The notes under the pieces are model-generated. The model ran no database searches and was not told the origin of the DNA. It saw nothing but the letters and a program-made list of their open reading frames with translations. Both the position numbers and the translations under genes were made by a program. From NCBI RefSeq assembly GCF_003284935.1, contig NZ_QMEV01000007.1, positions 62,001 to 126,000 of the forward strand: 64,000 bases of DNA, in the 5' to 3' direction. Each line of letters starts with the position of its first letter. The first letter of the stretch is position 1. This DNA is from Mycobacterium colombiense (lineage in GTDB: Bacteria > Actinomycetota > Actinomycetes > Mycobacteriales > Mycobacteriaceae). Below, piece after piece: positions 23,853 through 34,751 of this stretch.

Positions 23853-25856
23853 CTAGGAACGGGATTCCGACGCGGCATCACCCGAATCGGTCTTTGGTAC
23901 AAGAACATTGACGCGATCGCCTGCCGCAAGCCGCACGGTAGGCCGCGCGTCGACGAGTCGACGGTTGTGCACAACGGACACCGGGAGGTGGCCCGGCGGC
24001 CACTCCAGTTCATCGAGGTTGCGGCCTACCGCTGCTGAATTCGATGCCAGGGTGTATTCGATGATGCAGTAGCCGTCGAGTTCGCTACGCGGATCATGTT
24101 CGGCGTCCGGCGCTTTCAACGGGTCGGAGACATCCGCGGCTCCGCTGCCGCCGTTGCGGTCTACGTGGGTGAAGTGCGCGCCGACCGCCCGCAGTACGTT
24201 CTGGTTGGTGAGCCAACCCTGAACGTGCCGGGCATCGGTGTCGATCACCGGCAGGCCGTCGCGTCCATAGAGAACGAGTTGACGCAAGGCCTGGGCGAGG
24301 CTGTCGTTGGCAAACAGCGCCTGGGGTTCGCGGATTCGGGTCACGGGTCCGAGCACCGCCGTGCGGTCTGGCGCGGCGCCGACCGTGGGCTTGGCGAGAT
24401 CGAGTGGTGCGGTGAACGCGTGCATGGCGTCCGCGACCGTGAGGTCGGCGAAGGCATGCGTCGGAGTGGGCCTGTCTATGTCGAAGCCGCGGCGTAAGAG
24501 TTTGGTGGTGTAGATGGTGCCGTACGAAAGCCCACGCGACACGGTGGTGCCAACAGCAACAGCCAGCATGACTGGCAAGGTCAGGGTGAAGTCCCCGGTC
24601 ATCTCGACCGTGCTGGCCAGCGCCGTAAGCGGGGCCCGTGCGGCGGAAGCGAAGACCGCCGCCATGCCGACGATGGCGTAGAGCGCGGGGTGGCCGACCG
24701 CGGTACCTATGACGTGCTGCATGACGACGCCGAAAGCCATGCCCGATGTTGCCCCGATGAACAGGGAGGGAGCGAACACTCCGCCGGAGCCGCCGATCCC
24801 GATGGTGAGGCTGCAGGCCAGCATCTTGCCGGCGGCGAGGATCACCAGGAACCAAAGTGCGTAGTGGCCGGCAAAGGCGGCGTACATGACCGGATAGCCA
24901 ACCCCGTAGAGCTGGGGTACGGCGAGCAGCAGCAGGCCGAGCACGATCCCGCCGACCGCCGGTCGCGCCCAGATCGGGCGGTCGCCCCATATCCGGTCAC
25001 ACACATCCTCGGTCTTGTACAACAGATTCTTGAAGACGATCCCGATCAGACCGGCGACGGCGGCAAGCAATGCGATCAACAAGTAGTTGGCGATGTGATT
25101 CAGCTCGATGCCGTCCGGGAGCTGGGTGATGACGGGTGCGGAGCCGAAGAACACACGGGCGATCACGTCGGCAACCATCGCCGAAAGCATGATGGTGAAG
25201 ATCGCGTCGACGGAGAGGTCGCGCAGGATCAGTTCAACGGCGAAGAACACTCCGGTGATCGGGGCGTTGAAGGTTGCCGAGATGCCGCCGGCGGCGCCGC
25301 AGGCCACTAACACCCGCAGCCGGTTCTCCGGCATCCGGACCCACTGACCGAAGCCTGAGGCCAGCGCCGCGCCAATTTGCACGATCGGTCCTTCACGCCC
25401 GACCGAGCCGCCCGTCCCGATGCACATCGCCGAGGCCAGCGCCTTCACCACGGTTACCTGGGGCCGAATGCGGCCGCCGTTCTCTGCGACGGCAATCATG
25501 ACTTCCGGCACGCCGTGGCCCCGCGCCTCGGGCGCAAACCGGGCGATCAGCGGTCCGTACAGTAATCCACCGACGACGGGAATGACCGCGTAAAACCCGA
25601 CTCCCAGCCAAGGCAGGTGGTCGCTGGCCGCCCACCCTTGTTGGCCGAACTCGTCGTGTCCGGTCGCGACCCAGGTGAACGCAAAAACCAGGTAGCGAAA
25701 AGCCGCCGCACCGAGGCCGGCGCCCACCCCTACCACGATCGCCACGCAAAACAGTCCCAGGCGGTTGGCGCGCAGCCAACTGGCGACCCACCTGACGGAA
25801 TAGGACACCGTCCGCTTCGTCTGAACCGGATCAGTCGGCGCTCTGTCCTGCTCCAT
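23853..25856 (-). CDS. ClC-family chloride channel/transporter with CBS pair and TrkA-C domain
   Basis: A 667-residue membrane protein. The ClC core spans about residues 30-440 with the ion-path motifs GHGVPEV, GTGGSVGREGPIVQIG (gating Glu) and GIGGSGGVFAPSLFIG. It is followed by a CBS-domain pair (about 455-565; VADAMHAF and LVLYGRDGLPVIDTDARHVQGW) and a TrkA_C/RCK-C-like end (YTLASNSAAVGRNLDELEWPPG, AAGDRVNVLV). The M. tuberculosis counterpart at this position, Rv0143c, is shorter as I recall (492 residues). It would move chloride, possibly with protons, and be gated by adenine nucleotides or another small ligand through the C-terminus. Confidence 0.92.
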   Translation of the reverse strand: MEQDRAPTDPVQTKRTVSYSVRWVASWLRANRLGLFCVAIVVGVGAGLGAAAFRYLVFAFTWVATGHDEFGQQGWAASDHLPWLGVGFYAVIPVVGGLLYGPLIARFAPEARGHGVPEVMIAVAENGGRIRPQVTVVKALASAMCIGTGGSVGREGPIVQIGAALASGFGQWVRMPENRLRVLVACGAAGGISATFNAPITGVFFAVELILRDLSVDAIFTIMLSAMVADVIARVFFGSAPVITQLPDGIELNHIANYLLIALLAAVAGLIGIVFKNLLYKTEDVCDRIWGDRPIWARPAVGGIVLGLLLLAVPQLYGVGYPVMYAAFAGHYALWFLVILAAGKMLACSLTIGIGGSGGVFAPSLFIGATSGMAFGVVMQHVIGTAVGHPALYAIVGMAAVFASAARAPLTALASTVEMTGDFTLTLPVMLAVAVGTTVSRGLSYGTIYTTKLLRRGFDIDRPTPTHAFADLTVADAMHAFTAPLDLAKPTVGAAPDRTAVLGPVTRIREPQALFANDSLAQALRQLVLYGRDGLPVIDTDARHVQGWLTNQNVLRAVGAHFTHVDRNGGSGAADVSDPLKAPDAEHDPRSELDGYCIIEYTLASNSAAVGRNLDELEWPPGHLPVSVVHNRRLVDARPTVRLAAGDRVNVLVPKTDSGDAASESRS

Positions 25857-26106
25857 CCCCCGTCACCCCTCTACTGCGGCCGTCCCGTTCGTTGCCCGAA
25901 GCCGGGTAGGTCCATCGAAATCTCAGAAGCCAGGGCTACCGCAAACCCTTGATGCCAGCAAATATTGCCCTCTCAAGCTATCGCCCGCATGTCCAGCGCC
26001 AAGCCCGGGGCGGACTGGATGTCGACCTGGCCCACTGTGCGACCGGGGTGGCGCGTGAGCCAATATGCGGGCCCCACACCCGGAATAAGTGGACCCCAGT
26101 CCGGTT

Positions 26107-26126
26107 ATATAGGGCATCCACTATAT
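26107..26126. promoter_or_regulatory. inverted repeat in the pirin promoter
   Basis: ATATAG (26107-26112), 8 bases, CTATAT (26121-26126), ending 11 bp before the pirin start codon. It is A+T-rich in a G+C-rich setting and overlaps the likely -10 region and the Shine-Dalgarno sequence GAGGAGG, so a bound protein would block expression. The TetR encoded just after pirin is a candidate. Confidence 0.5.
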
Positions 26127-26137
26127 GAGGAGGCCCG

Positions 26138-27130
26138 ATGCCTGCAATCACCGCTGACACCCTGACGCTGCCGCGAGTGAGCGGCCCCGGTCCCGCGGAC
26201 ACCGAGCGGGCCGTCCGCTCGATCACCACCGGCCCGCGCGGCTACGAGGGCGAGGGTTTTCCGGTTGTGCGCGCCTTCGCGGGCGTCAGCTCGGCGGCGC
26301 TGGACCCCTTCGTGCACATGGACCAAATGGGTGAGGTCGACTACCAACCGGGCGAACCCCGCGGCACCGACTGGCATCCGCACCGCGGCTTCGAAACCGT
26401 GACCTACATGCTCGACGGCAAGTTCGCGCATCAGGACTCGCACGGCGGTGGCGGCCTGATCGCCGACGGCGCGACGCAGTGGATGACCGCCGGGTCCGGC
26501 ATCCTGCACATCGAGACGCCGCCTGCCGAACTGGTCGACAGCGGCGGGCTCTTTCACGGCGTCCAGCTCTGGGTCAACCTGCCGGGCAAGGACAAGTTCG
26601 CACCCCCGCGGTATCAGGCGATCGAGGGTGCCGACGCCGCCCTGCTGGCCTCCGACGACGGCGGGGCGCTGATCCGCATCATCGCCGGCGACATCGATGG
26701 CCACCGGGGCCCGGGCGTCACCCACACCCCAATCACCCTCGCGCACGCGACGATCGAGAACGGGGCCCGGCTCAACATTCCCTGGCGGCGCGATTTCAAC
26801 GCGCTGGTCTATGTGCTGTCCGGCAGCGGGTACGTCGGCCCGATCTCGCACCCGATCCACCAGGGGCAGCTGGCGGTCCTGGGGGCCGGCGATCGGATCA
26901 CCGTCGGCGCCCAGCGTGCCCCGGATTCGCGTGGCCTGCCGGTCCAGGGAGCCATTGATGTGCTGCTTCTGGGCGGGCGGCCGATTCGCGAACCGGTATT
27001 CCACTACGGTCCATTCGTGATGAACACTCGGGCGGAATTGATCGAGGCGCTAGAGGACTACCAAGCCGGAAAATTTGGCACCATTCCGCCGAATGCGCTA
27101 ATGCCGCACCGCGGGGGTGGCACACTCTAG
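26138..27130 (+). CDS. pirin family protein
   Basis: A 330-residue bicupin. The metal site is visible in the N-terminal domain: DWHPHRGFETVTYML (two His), AHQDSHGGGG (His) and GILHIETPP (Glu). Bacterial pirins can act as iron-dependent quercetinases or as redox-sensing partner proteins; the in vivo role here is not known. Start has GAGGAGG 5 bases upstream. The stop is 2 bases before the TetR start, so the two genes are co-transcribed. I do not recall pirin at this place in M. tuberculosis. Confidence 0.9.
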   Translation: MPAITADTLTLPRVSGPGPADTERAVRSITTGPRGYEGEGFPVVRAFAGVSSAALDPFVHMDQMGEVDYQPGEPRGTDWHPHRGFETVTYMLDGKFAHQDSHGGGGLIADGATQWMTAGSGILHIETPPAELVDSGGLFHGVQLWVNLPGKDKFAPPRYQAIEGADAALLASDDGGALIRIIAGDIDGHRGPGVTHTPITLAHATIENGARLNIPWRRDFNALVYVLSGSGYVGPISHPIHQGQLAVLGAGDRITVGAQRAPDSRGLPVQGAIDVLLLGGRPIREPVFHYGPFVMNTRAELIEALEDYQAGKFGTIPPNALMPHRGGGTL

Positions 27131-27132
27131 CA

Positions 27133-27768
27133 ATGCTTCCACGGGGGAATCGCAGGCCGGGGCGGCCCCCTGCCGCCAAGGCTGATGAGACGCGGCAGCG
27201 GATCATCCAAGCTGCCCGTTTGGTCTTCAGCGAACGCGGCTACGACGGCGCGACGTTCCAGGCCATCGCGGCGCGCGCCGACCTCACCCGCCCGGCGATC
27301 AACCATTACTTCTCGAGCAAGCGGGCCCTTTATCGCGAGGTTATGGACGAGACCAACGAATTTGTCATCGGGGCGGGGATTAAACAGGCCGAGGGCGAGA
27401 CCACGCTGGTGGCGCAGCTGACGGCGTTCATCAACGCGGCGGTGAAAGCGAATTCGGAGAATCCCGCCGGCTCGGCATTCATTATCGGCGGCGTGCTCGA
27501 ATCGCAGCGGCATCCGGAATGGAGCGGAACCGAAAACGATTCCGTGCGGATCGCGCGGGAATTCTTGATGCGCGTTGTCAACGACGCGATCGAGGGCGGC
27601 GAGATCGTCGCCGATGTGGATGCGTCGGCATTGGTCGAGACGCTGCTCGTGGTGATCTCCGGGGTCGGCCTGTATGCCGGCTACATCAAGAGCTACAAGG
27701 AGATGCTGGCGGTGACCGGCATGCTGCGCCAGGTCCTGGAAGGTGCGCTCTGGCGGCCGGAGGCGTAG
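27133..27768 (+). CDS. TetR family regulator (position of Rv0144)
   Basis: A 211-residue TetR protein. The DNA-binding domain is at about residues 20-65 (RIIQAARLVFSERGYDGATF, then ADLTRPAINHYFSSKRALYREV). The N-terminus is basic (RGNRRPGRPPAAK). It starts 2 bases after the pirin stop, implying co-transcription, and is followed by two methyltransferase genes with their own promoter-like TACCAT. Rv0144 lies just before the same methyltransferase pair in M. tuberculosis. Autoregulation through the ATATAG/CTATAT repeat upstream of pirin is an inference. Confidence 0.87.
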   Translation: MLPRGNRRPGRPPAAKADETRQRIIQAARLVFSERGYDGATFQAIAARADLTRPAINHYFSSKRALYREVMDETNEFVIGAGIKQAEGETTLVAQLTAFINAAVKANSENPAGSAFIIGGVLESQRHPEWSGTENDSVRIAREFLMRVVNDAIEGGEIVADVDASALVETLLVVISGVGLYAGYIKSYKEMLAVTGMLRQVLEGALWRPEA

Positions 27769-27840
27769 CCCGTTCGGCGCAGTGAAGTTGGGCACAAAGC
27801 GTATAGGCTAACTAACTTATCCCGGTACCATGGGCGGGAT

Positions 27841-29740
<1,900 letters not shown>

Positions 29741-29852
29741 CGGCGCGCGCTCAGCCGCTCCCGACCTCGTAGGCCCGCCGCACCTTCACCGTGGGCTCGC
29801 GGCTGCGGTTACCGGGATTTCGCCAGGTCATCCGGGACAATGGTCACTCATT

Positions 29853-31418
29853 ATGGGCAGCGGCGGATCGGGGCGATCGCACCGCTGGGTGCTGCTCAAA
29901 GGCCGGCTGGTCGCCAGCATCGCCTCGGCGTTCGTCATGGCCATCACCGGCGTCGGCTGGACGGGATACCACACAGCCCTGGGCAGGATCATCATTTCCC
30001 ACGCGCTGCCCAACGCGGCGACGACGCTGGACGGCAATCAGAACATCTTGCTGATGGGGTTGGACAGCAGGTTGGACCAGAACGGTCAGCCGCTGCCGCA
30101 GGAGATCTACGACGCGCTGCACGCGGGCGACGAAAGCTCGGGCGGCTACAACGCCAATGTCCTTATCGTCGTGCACGTTTCGGACGGTGACGGACCCGTC
30201 ACCGCGATCTCGATCCCCCGCGACGACTACGCGGAGTTGCCGGGCTGCCCGGGATCGGTCTGCGCCGGCAAGATCAAGCAGGCCTACGGGCTGGCCTATC
30301 AGCAGTCGCTGAATTCGCAGGCGGCCGGGAAATCGGGTGGGGCGGGCGCCACCAATCTGGCCGCCCGCGAGCAGACCGCCCGCGAGGCCGGGCGCAAGGC
30401 CGAAATCAGCGCCGTCAACGACTTTCTGGGCATCTCCGTCGACCATTTCGTCGAGATCACGCTGGGCGCGTTCTTCCAGATCGCCAAGGCCGTCGAGCCG
30501 ATCACGGTGTGCCTCAACGCCGATACGCGGGACAGCTACTCGGGCGCCGACTTTCACCAAGGGGTGCAGCGCATCGACGCCGCGGACGCGATGGCCTTCG
30601 TGCGGCAGCGCCGCGACGAAAACGACGGCTCGTTCACCGATTTCGACCGCACGCGACGGCAGCAGGCGTTCCTGGTGTCGCTGGTCCAGGCTGCGCGCGG
30701 CGGCGGTGCACTGTCCAGTGTGAGCGGGCTGCGCAGGCTGCTGCAGGTGGCCCGCGACAACGTCGCCGTCGACGACGGGCTGGACATCATGGAATTGGCC
30801 TCGCGGGCCTCACAATTGAGCGCGCGGCCGCTGTCGCTGTACACCCTGCCGATCTCCGGCTTCGGCAAGGACGCCAACGGGTCCGACATCAACCAGGTCG
30901 ACCTTCCGACGATCCGGCGCATCGTCAACGAGCGCTTCATGTCGGACACACCGGCCGCGCTCGACGCCGCCTCGCCCACCACCGGGCCGGCGCCCCCGTT
31001 GACCGAACCCGTGATCCTCGACGTCGTCAACGCGGCCTCGCGGGACGGACTCGCGGGCGCCATCGAGGAGGCCTTCGCGGCGCGTGGCTTCACCCGCGGG
31101 AGCGCCACGACGGCCGCGGCCCCGGCCGACGACAGCGTCATCGAATACGGCCCCGGGGCCGACCGGGGCGCACAGGCCCTGGCCGATCAACTGCACGTGC
31201 CCGCGACGGCCAACAGCGCCGTGGCCGCGGGCACCGTGCGGCTGACCGTGGGGACGGGGTTTCCCGCAGCGGACTACCTCGCCCACCCCGGCGCCACCAC
31301 CGACCCGTCCGGGTCCGGGCAGGTGAGCGCCGTGGCCGCCACCGGTAACGGCGACCGCGCCCCCGCGCCGACCGACCTGAGTCAGATGACCGCGGCGAAC
31401 GTGCCCTGCGTCAAGTAG
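29853..31418 (+). CDS. LytR-CpsA-Psr (LCP) family cell-wall ligase with LytR_C domain
   Basis: A 521-residue protein. One N-terminal membrane helix (ASIASAFVMAITGVGWTGY, about residues 22-40) anchors it; the LCP domain begins with NILLMGLDSR, contains NVLIVVHVSDGDGPVTAISIPRDDYAELPG and the Arg-rich FVRQRRDENDGSFTDFDRTRRQQ. The C-terminal 130 residues form a LytR_C domain (VILDVVNAASRDGLAGAIEE). LCP enzymes join arabinogalactan to peptidoglycan outside the membrane using decaprenyl-linked donors. Not at this place in M. tuberculosis. The ATG at 29853 lacks a clear Shine-Dalgarno sequence. Confidence 0.9.
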   Translation: MGSGGSGRSHRWVLLKGRLVASIASAFVMAITGVGWTGYHTALGRIIISHALPNAATTLDGNQNILLMGLDSRLDQNGQPLPQEIYDALHAGDESSGGYNANVLIVVHVSDGDGPVTAISIPRDDYAELPGCPGSVCAGKIKQAYGLAYQQSLNSQAAGKSGGAGATNLAAREQTAREAGRKAEISAVNDFLGISVDHFVEITLGAFFQIAKAVEPITVCLNADTRDSYSGADFHQGVQRIDAADAMAFVRQRRDENDGSFTDFDRTRRQQAFLVSLVQAARGGGALSSVSGLRRLLQVARDNVAVDDGLDIMELASRASQLSARPLSLYTLPISGFGKDANGSDINQVDLPTIRRIVNERFMSDTPAALDAASPTTGPAPPLTEPVILDVVNAASRDGLAGAIEEAFAARGFTRGSATTAAAPADDSVIEYGPGADRGAQALADQLHVPATANSAVAAGTVRLTVGTGFPAADYLAHPGATTDPSGSGQVSAVAATGNGDRAPAPTDLSQMTAANVPCVK

Positions 31419-31431
31419 CGGCGCCTCCGCC

Positions 31432-31457
31432 GCCGGCCCGCGGCGCCACGGGCCGGC
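31432..31457 (+). terminator. hairpin terminator after the LCP gene
   Basis: GCCGGCCCG (31432-31440) pairs perfectly with CGGGCCGGC (31449-31457) around an 8-base loop, 13 bases after the stop codon. No U-tract. Confidence 0.6.
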
Positions 31458-31495
31458 GAGACCGGGGTTGGCCGGATCCTTCCTACTGCTCTCCC

Positions 31496-31512
31496 AACCG
31501 GATGGTTAGTAT
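31496..31512 (+). promoter_or_regulatory. promoter with overlapping AACC-N4-GGTT palindrome before the aldehyde dehydrogenase gene
   Basis: AACCGGATGGTT at 31496-31507 is a perfect 4-bp-arm palindrome that abuts the -10-like TAGTAT (31507-31512), about 60 bases before the start codon. A repressor bound there would block the promoter. The regulator is unknown. Confidence 0.4.
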
Positions 31513-31571
31513 CGCGGTTATCACCGATGAGCGGCCGCCATGCAGCGGGACTCTGCTCGGGAAGGACAATG

Positions 31572-33002
31572 ATGACCACCGAATCGGTTGCATCGCAGAC
31601 ATCGCTCGCCAAGGACTCCACCAACGGGGCGGCAACGGCCGACGTTCCCGCCACGGTTGCCCGGCTCCGCCAGACCTTCGCCACCGGCCGCACCCGCGAC
31701 GTCGAATGGCGCAAGCGGCAGCTGCTGCAGCTGGCGAAACTGATGGAGGAGAACGAGGCCGCCATCGCCGCCGCGCTCGCCGAAGACCTGGACCGCAGCC
31801 CCTTCGAGGCGTACATCGCCGACATCGCCACCACCGCGGGCGAAGCCAAGTACGCGGCCAAGAAGGTGCGGAAGTGGACGCGCCGCAAGTACCAGCTGCT
31901 GGAGGTGCCGCAACTTCCCGGCCGCGGTTGGATCGAGTACGAGCCCTACGGCACCGTGTTGATCATCGGCGCGTGGAACTACCCGTTCTACCTGACCCTG
32001 GGTCCGGCCGTCGGGGCGATCGCCGCGGGAAACGCCGTCATCCTCAAGCCGTCCGAGATCGCGGCCGCGTCCGCGCACCTGATGGCCGAGCTGGTGCCGA
32101 AGTATCTCGACAAGGACGCCATCGCGGTGGTCGAGGGCGACGGCGCGACCAGCCAGGAGCTCATCGCGCAAGGCTTGGACCGGGTGCTGTTCACCGGCGG
32201 CACCGAGATCGGCCGCAAGGTCTACGAGGGTGCGGCGCCGCATCTGACCCCGTGCACCCTGGAGCTCGGCGGCAAGAGCCCGGTCATCGTCGCGGCCGAC
32301 GCCGACGTGGAGGTGGCGGCCAAGCGGATCGCCTGGATGAAACTGCTCAACGCCGGGCAGACCTGCGTCGCACCCGATTACGTCCTGGCGGACGCCACGA
32401 TTCGCGACGAACTGGTCGACAAGATCGGCGCTGCCATAACGAAATTCACCTCGGACAAGCCCGGCGGCGTGCGGGTGGTCAACCAGCGCCAATTCGACCG
32501 GATAAGCGGTTACCTGTCCAGCGGAGACGGCAAGGTCACCGTCGGCGGGGCCTGCGACGCGGCGAACCTGCGCATCCAGCCCGCCGTCGTGGTGGATCCC
32601 GACCCGGACGGGCCGCTGATGCAGAACGAGATCTTCGGTCCCGTCCTGCCGGTGGTCACCGTCCAAAACCTGGACGAGGCAATACGTTTCGTGAATTCGC
32701 GGCCCAAGCCGCTGTCGGCCTACCTGTTCACCAAGCGGCGCGAGACCCGTGAGCGGGTGATCAAGGAGGTGCCGGCGGGCGGCATGCTGGTCAACCACAT
32801 CGCCTTCCAGGTGTCGACGGCCAAGCTCCCGTTCGGCGGGGTCGGCGCTTCGGGGATGGGGGCCTACCATGGCCGCTATGGCTTCGAGGAGTTCAGCCAC
32901 CGCAAGTCGGTCTTGACCAAACCCACCCGGCCCGATCTGTCGAGCTTCATCTACCCTCCGTACACCGAGCGGGCCTTCAAGATGGCCCGCCGGATGTTCT
33001 GA
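31572..33002 (+). CDS. aldehyde dehydrogenase, NAD(P)-dependent (Rv0147 counterpart)
   Basis: A 476-residue aldehyde dehydrogenase of the class 3 / fatty-aldehyde type. Visible: YGTVLIIGAWNYPFYLTLGP, the cofactor loop FTGGTEIGRKV, the catalytic Glu in LELGGKSPV and the nucleophile Cys in NAGQTCVAPDY. It oxidises aldehydes, probably medium or long chain, to acids. Two adjacent ATGs (31569, 31572) follow AAGGA; 31572 gives the better spacing of 5. In M. tuberculosis Rv0147 follows the methyltransferases and precedes the SDR Rv0148, as here. Confidence 0.92.
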   Translation: MTTESVASQTSLAKDSTNGAATADVPATVARLRQTFATGRTRDVEWRKRQLLQLAKLMEENEAAIAAALAEDLDRSPFEAYIADIATTAGEAKYAAKKVRKWTRRKYQLLEVPQLPGRGWIEYEPYGTVLIIGAWNYPFYLTLGPAVGAIAAGNAVILKPSEIAAASAHLMAELVPKYLDKDAIAVVEGDGATSQELIAQGLDRVLFTGGTEIGRKVYEGAAPHLTPCTLELGGKSPVIVAADADVEVAAKRIAWMKLLNAGQTCVAPDYVLADATIRDELVDKIGAAITKFTSDKPGGVRVVNQRQFDRISGYLSSGDGKVTVGGACDAANLRIQPAVVVDPDPDGPLMQNEIFGPVLPVVTVQNLDEAIRFVNSRPKPLSAYLFTKRRETRERVIKEVPAGGMLVNHIAFQVSTAKLPFGGVGASGMGAYHGRYGFEEFSHRKSVLTKPTRPDLSSFIYPPYTERAFKMARRMF

Positions 33003-33059
33003 CCCCGGCTTCACCGAAACCGTTGCCAAACCGAGTTTTTCACAGCAGAGAGGAAACTT

Positions 33060-33923
33060 ATGCCCGGAGTGCAGGATCGCGTCATCGTCGTCACCGGAGC
33101 CGGTGGAGGCCTGGGGCGTGAGTACGCCCTGACCCTCGCCAAGGAGGGCGCCAGCGTCGTCGTCAACGACCTCGGCGGTTCGCGTGACGGCACCGGCGCC
33201 GGCCACAACATGGCCGACGAGGTGGTCAAGGAGATCAAGGACGCCGGCGGGCGGGCGGTCGCCAACTACGACAGCGTCGCGGAGCCCGAGGGTGCCGAGA
33301 ACATGATCAAGACCGCGCTCGACGAATTCGGCGCCGTGCACGGTGTGGTCAGCAACGCCGGGATCCTGCGCGACGGCACCTTCCACAAGATGTCCTTCGA
33401 GAACTGGGACGCCGTGCTCAAGGTGCACCTCTACGGCGGCTACAACGTCATCCGCGCCGCCTGGCCGCACTTCCGTGAGCAGAGCTACGGCCGGGTCGTC
33501 GTCGCCACCTCCACCAGCGGGCTGTTCGGTAACTTCGGCCAAACCAACTACGGCGCAGCCAAACTCGGCCTGGTCGGCCTGATCAACAGCCTGGCGCTCG
33601 AGGGTGCGAAGTACAACATCCACGCCAACGCGGTCGCGCCGATCGCCGCGACCCGGATGACCGAGGACATCCTGCCCAAGGAGGTGCTCGAGAAGCTGAC
33701 CCCCGAATACGTCGCTCCCGTGGTGGCCTACCTGTGCACCGAGGAAAACCCCAACAGCGCTTCGGTATTCGTGGTCGGTGGCGGCAAGGTGCAGCGCGTC
33801 GCGCTGTTCCAGAACAAGGGCGTCAACTACGACAAGCCGCCGACGGTGGAGGACATCGCCTCGCAGTGGGGCGAGATCACCGACCTGTCCGCGGCGAAGC
33901 AGGCCGATTTCAAGCTGGGCTGA
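33060..33923 (+). CDS. short-chain dehydrogenase (Rv0148 counterpart), MFE-2-like 3-hydroxyacyl-CoA dehydrogenase type
   Basis: A 287-residue SDR similar to the dehydrogenase domain of peroxisomal multifunctional enzyme 2. Visible: VVTGAGGGLGREYALTLAKEG (cofactor), NDLGGSRDGTG, NNAG-equivalent VVSNAGILRDGTFHKM, and the catalytic YGAAKLGLVG after TSTSGLFGNFGQ. It would oxidise a 3-hydroxyacyl-CoA in beta-oxidation or a related step. Start has AGAGAGGA 6 bases upstream. It ends 3 bases before the stop of the convergent ptbB. Confidence 0.92.
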   Translation: MPGVQDRVIVVTGAGGGLGREYALTLAKEGASVVVNDLGGSRDGTGAGHNMADEVVKEIKDAGGRAVANYDSVAEPEGAENMIKTALDEFGAVHGVVSNAGILRDGTFHKMSFENWDAVLKVHLYGGYNVIRAAWPHFREQSYGRVVVATSTSGLFGNFGQTNYGAAKLGLVGLINSLALEGAKYNIHANAVAPIAATRMTEDILPKEVLEKLTPEYVAPVVAYLCTEENPNSASVFVVGGGKVQRVALFQNKGVNYDKPPTVEDIASQWGEITDLSAAKQADFKLG

Positions 33924-33926
33924 GAC

Positions 33927-34751
33927 TCAGGCCAGTAGCTCTGCGCGGAGCCGGTCGACCTGGTTGTCGGTGACACCGGCTTCGCGCAGATACGCGTGGA
34001 GCGAACCGAACTCGGTGTCGATGGTCTGGCGTGCGGCGTCCAGGTACTCCGGGCGCACGCCGAGGACTCCGTCGGCCAGCCGGGCCTTGGTGAATGTGAC
34101 GACCTCCGGGGTCAATTCGACGTCGGAGCGCTTCTGGATCATCTCGTAGATGTGGTCGCGCAGTTGGGGCACGGCGGCATTGCTGCGCAGATAATCGGCG
34201 ACGATGGTGTCGCGATCGACGTCGAGCACTTCCAGCACGGTGGCGATCACGAAACCCGTGCGGTCCTTGCCCGCGAAGCAGTGGGTGAGCACCGGGCGGC
34301 CGGCGGCCAGCAGCGAAAAGACCTGCCGCACAGCGCGTTGCGCGCCATTGCGGATCGGGAACTGCCGGTACTCGTCGATCATGTGCCGGATGGCGGCCTC
34401 GTTGACCTCTTCATCGGTCTGATCAGAGTCGCCTTCGAACAACCGGCGGAACGCGGTCTCGTGCGGCGCGTCGTTGTCGCTGGGCTCGTCGTCGCCGAGG
34501 TCGGGAAGGGGCAGCCGGTGGATCGCGACGCCGTCGGGAACCAGCCCGGGACCGCGCCGGGCGACTTCCTGGTTCGCCCGCAGGTCGGCGACGTCGGTGA
34601 TGCCCAGCTCGCGCAGCGTCGCGCGTCCGGCGTCGTCGAGCCGGCTGAGCTCACCGGACCGGAACAGCCGGCCGGGCCGAATCGCGGTAGCGCCGTCGGC
34701 GACATCGCGAAAGTTCCACGCGCCGGACAGTTCTCGCAGCGCCTCGGTCAT
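33927..34751 (-). CDS. ptbB: protein-tyrosine phosphatase PtbB (MptpB), secreted-type
   Basis: A 274-residue phosphatase with the signature HCFAGKDRTG; the nucleophile Cys is about residue 158, close to Cys160 of the M. tuberculosis enzyme (Rv0153c). The N-terminal LSGAWNFRDVADG and RSGELSRLDDAG are typical. MptpB acts on phosphotyrosine and phosphoinositides in the host macrophage after export by an unclear route; no signal peptide is visible. The ATG at 34751 overlaps the stop of fadE2 as ATGA, so the virulence phosphatase is co-translated with an acyl-CoA dehydrogenase. Confidence 0.93.
   Translation of the reverse strand: MTEALRELSGAWNFRDVADGATAIRPGRLFRSGELSRLDDAGRATLRELGITDVADLRANQEVARRGPGLVPDGVAIHRLPLPDLGDDEPSDNDAPHETAFRRLFEGDSDQTDEEVNEAAIRHMIDEYRQFPIRNGAQRAVRQVFSLLAAGRPVLTHCFAGKDRTGFVIATVLEVLDVDRDTIVADYLRSNAAVPQLRDHIYEMIQKRSDVELTPEVVTFTKARLADGVLGVRPEYLDAARQTIDTEFGSLHAYLREAGVTDNQVDRLRAELLA

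Noticed and set aside
31521..33623. 700-residue minus-strand open frame opposite the aldehyde dehydrogenase and SDR genes
   Set aside because: It is antisense to two genes with full catalytic motifs and shows His/Arg/Gly-rich composition typical of third-position G+C shadows.
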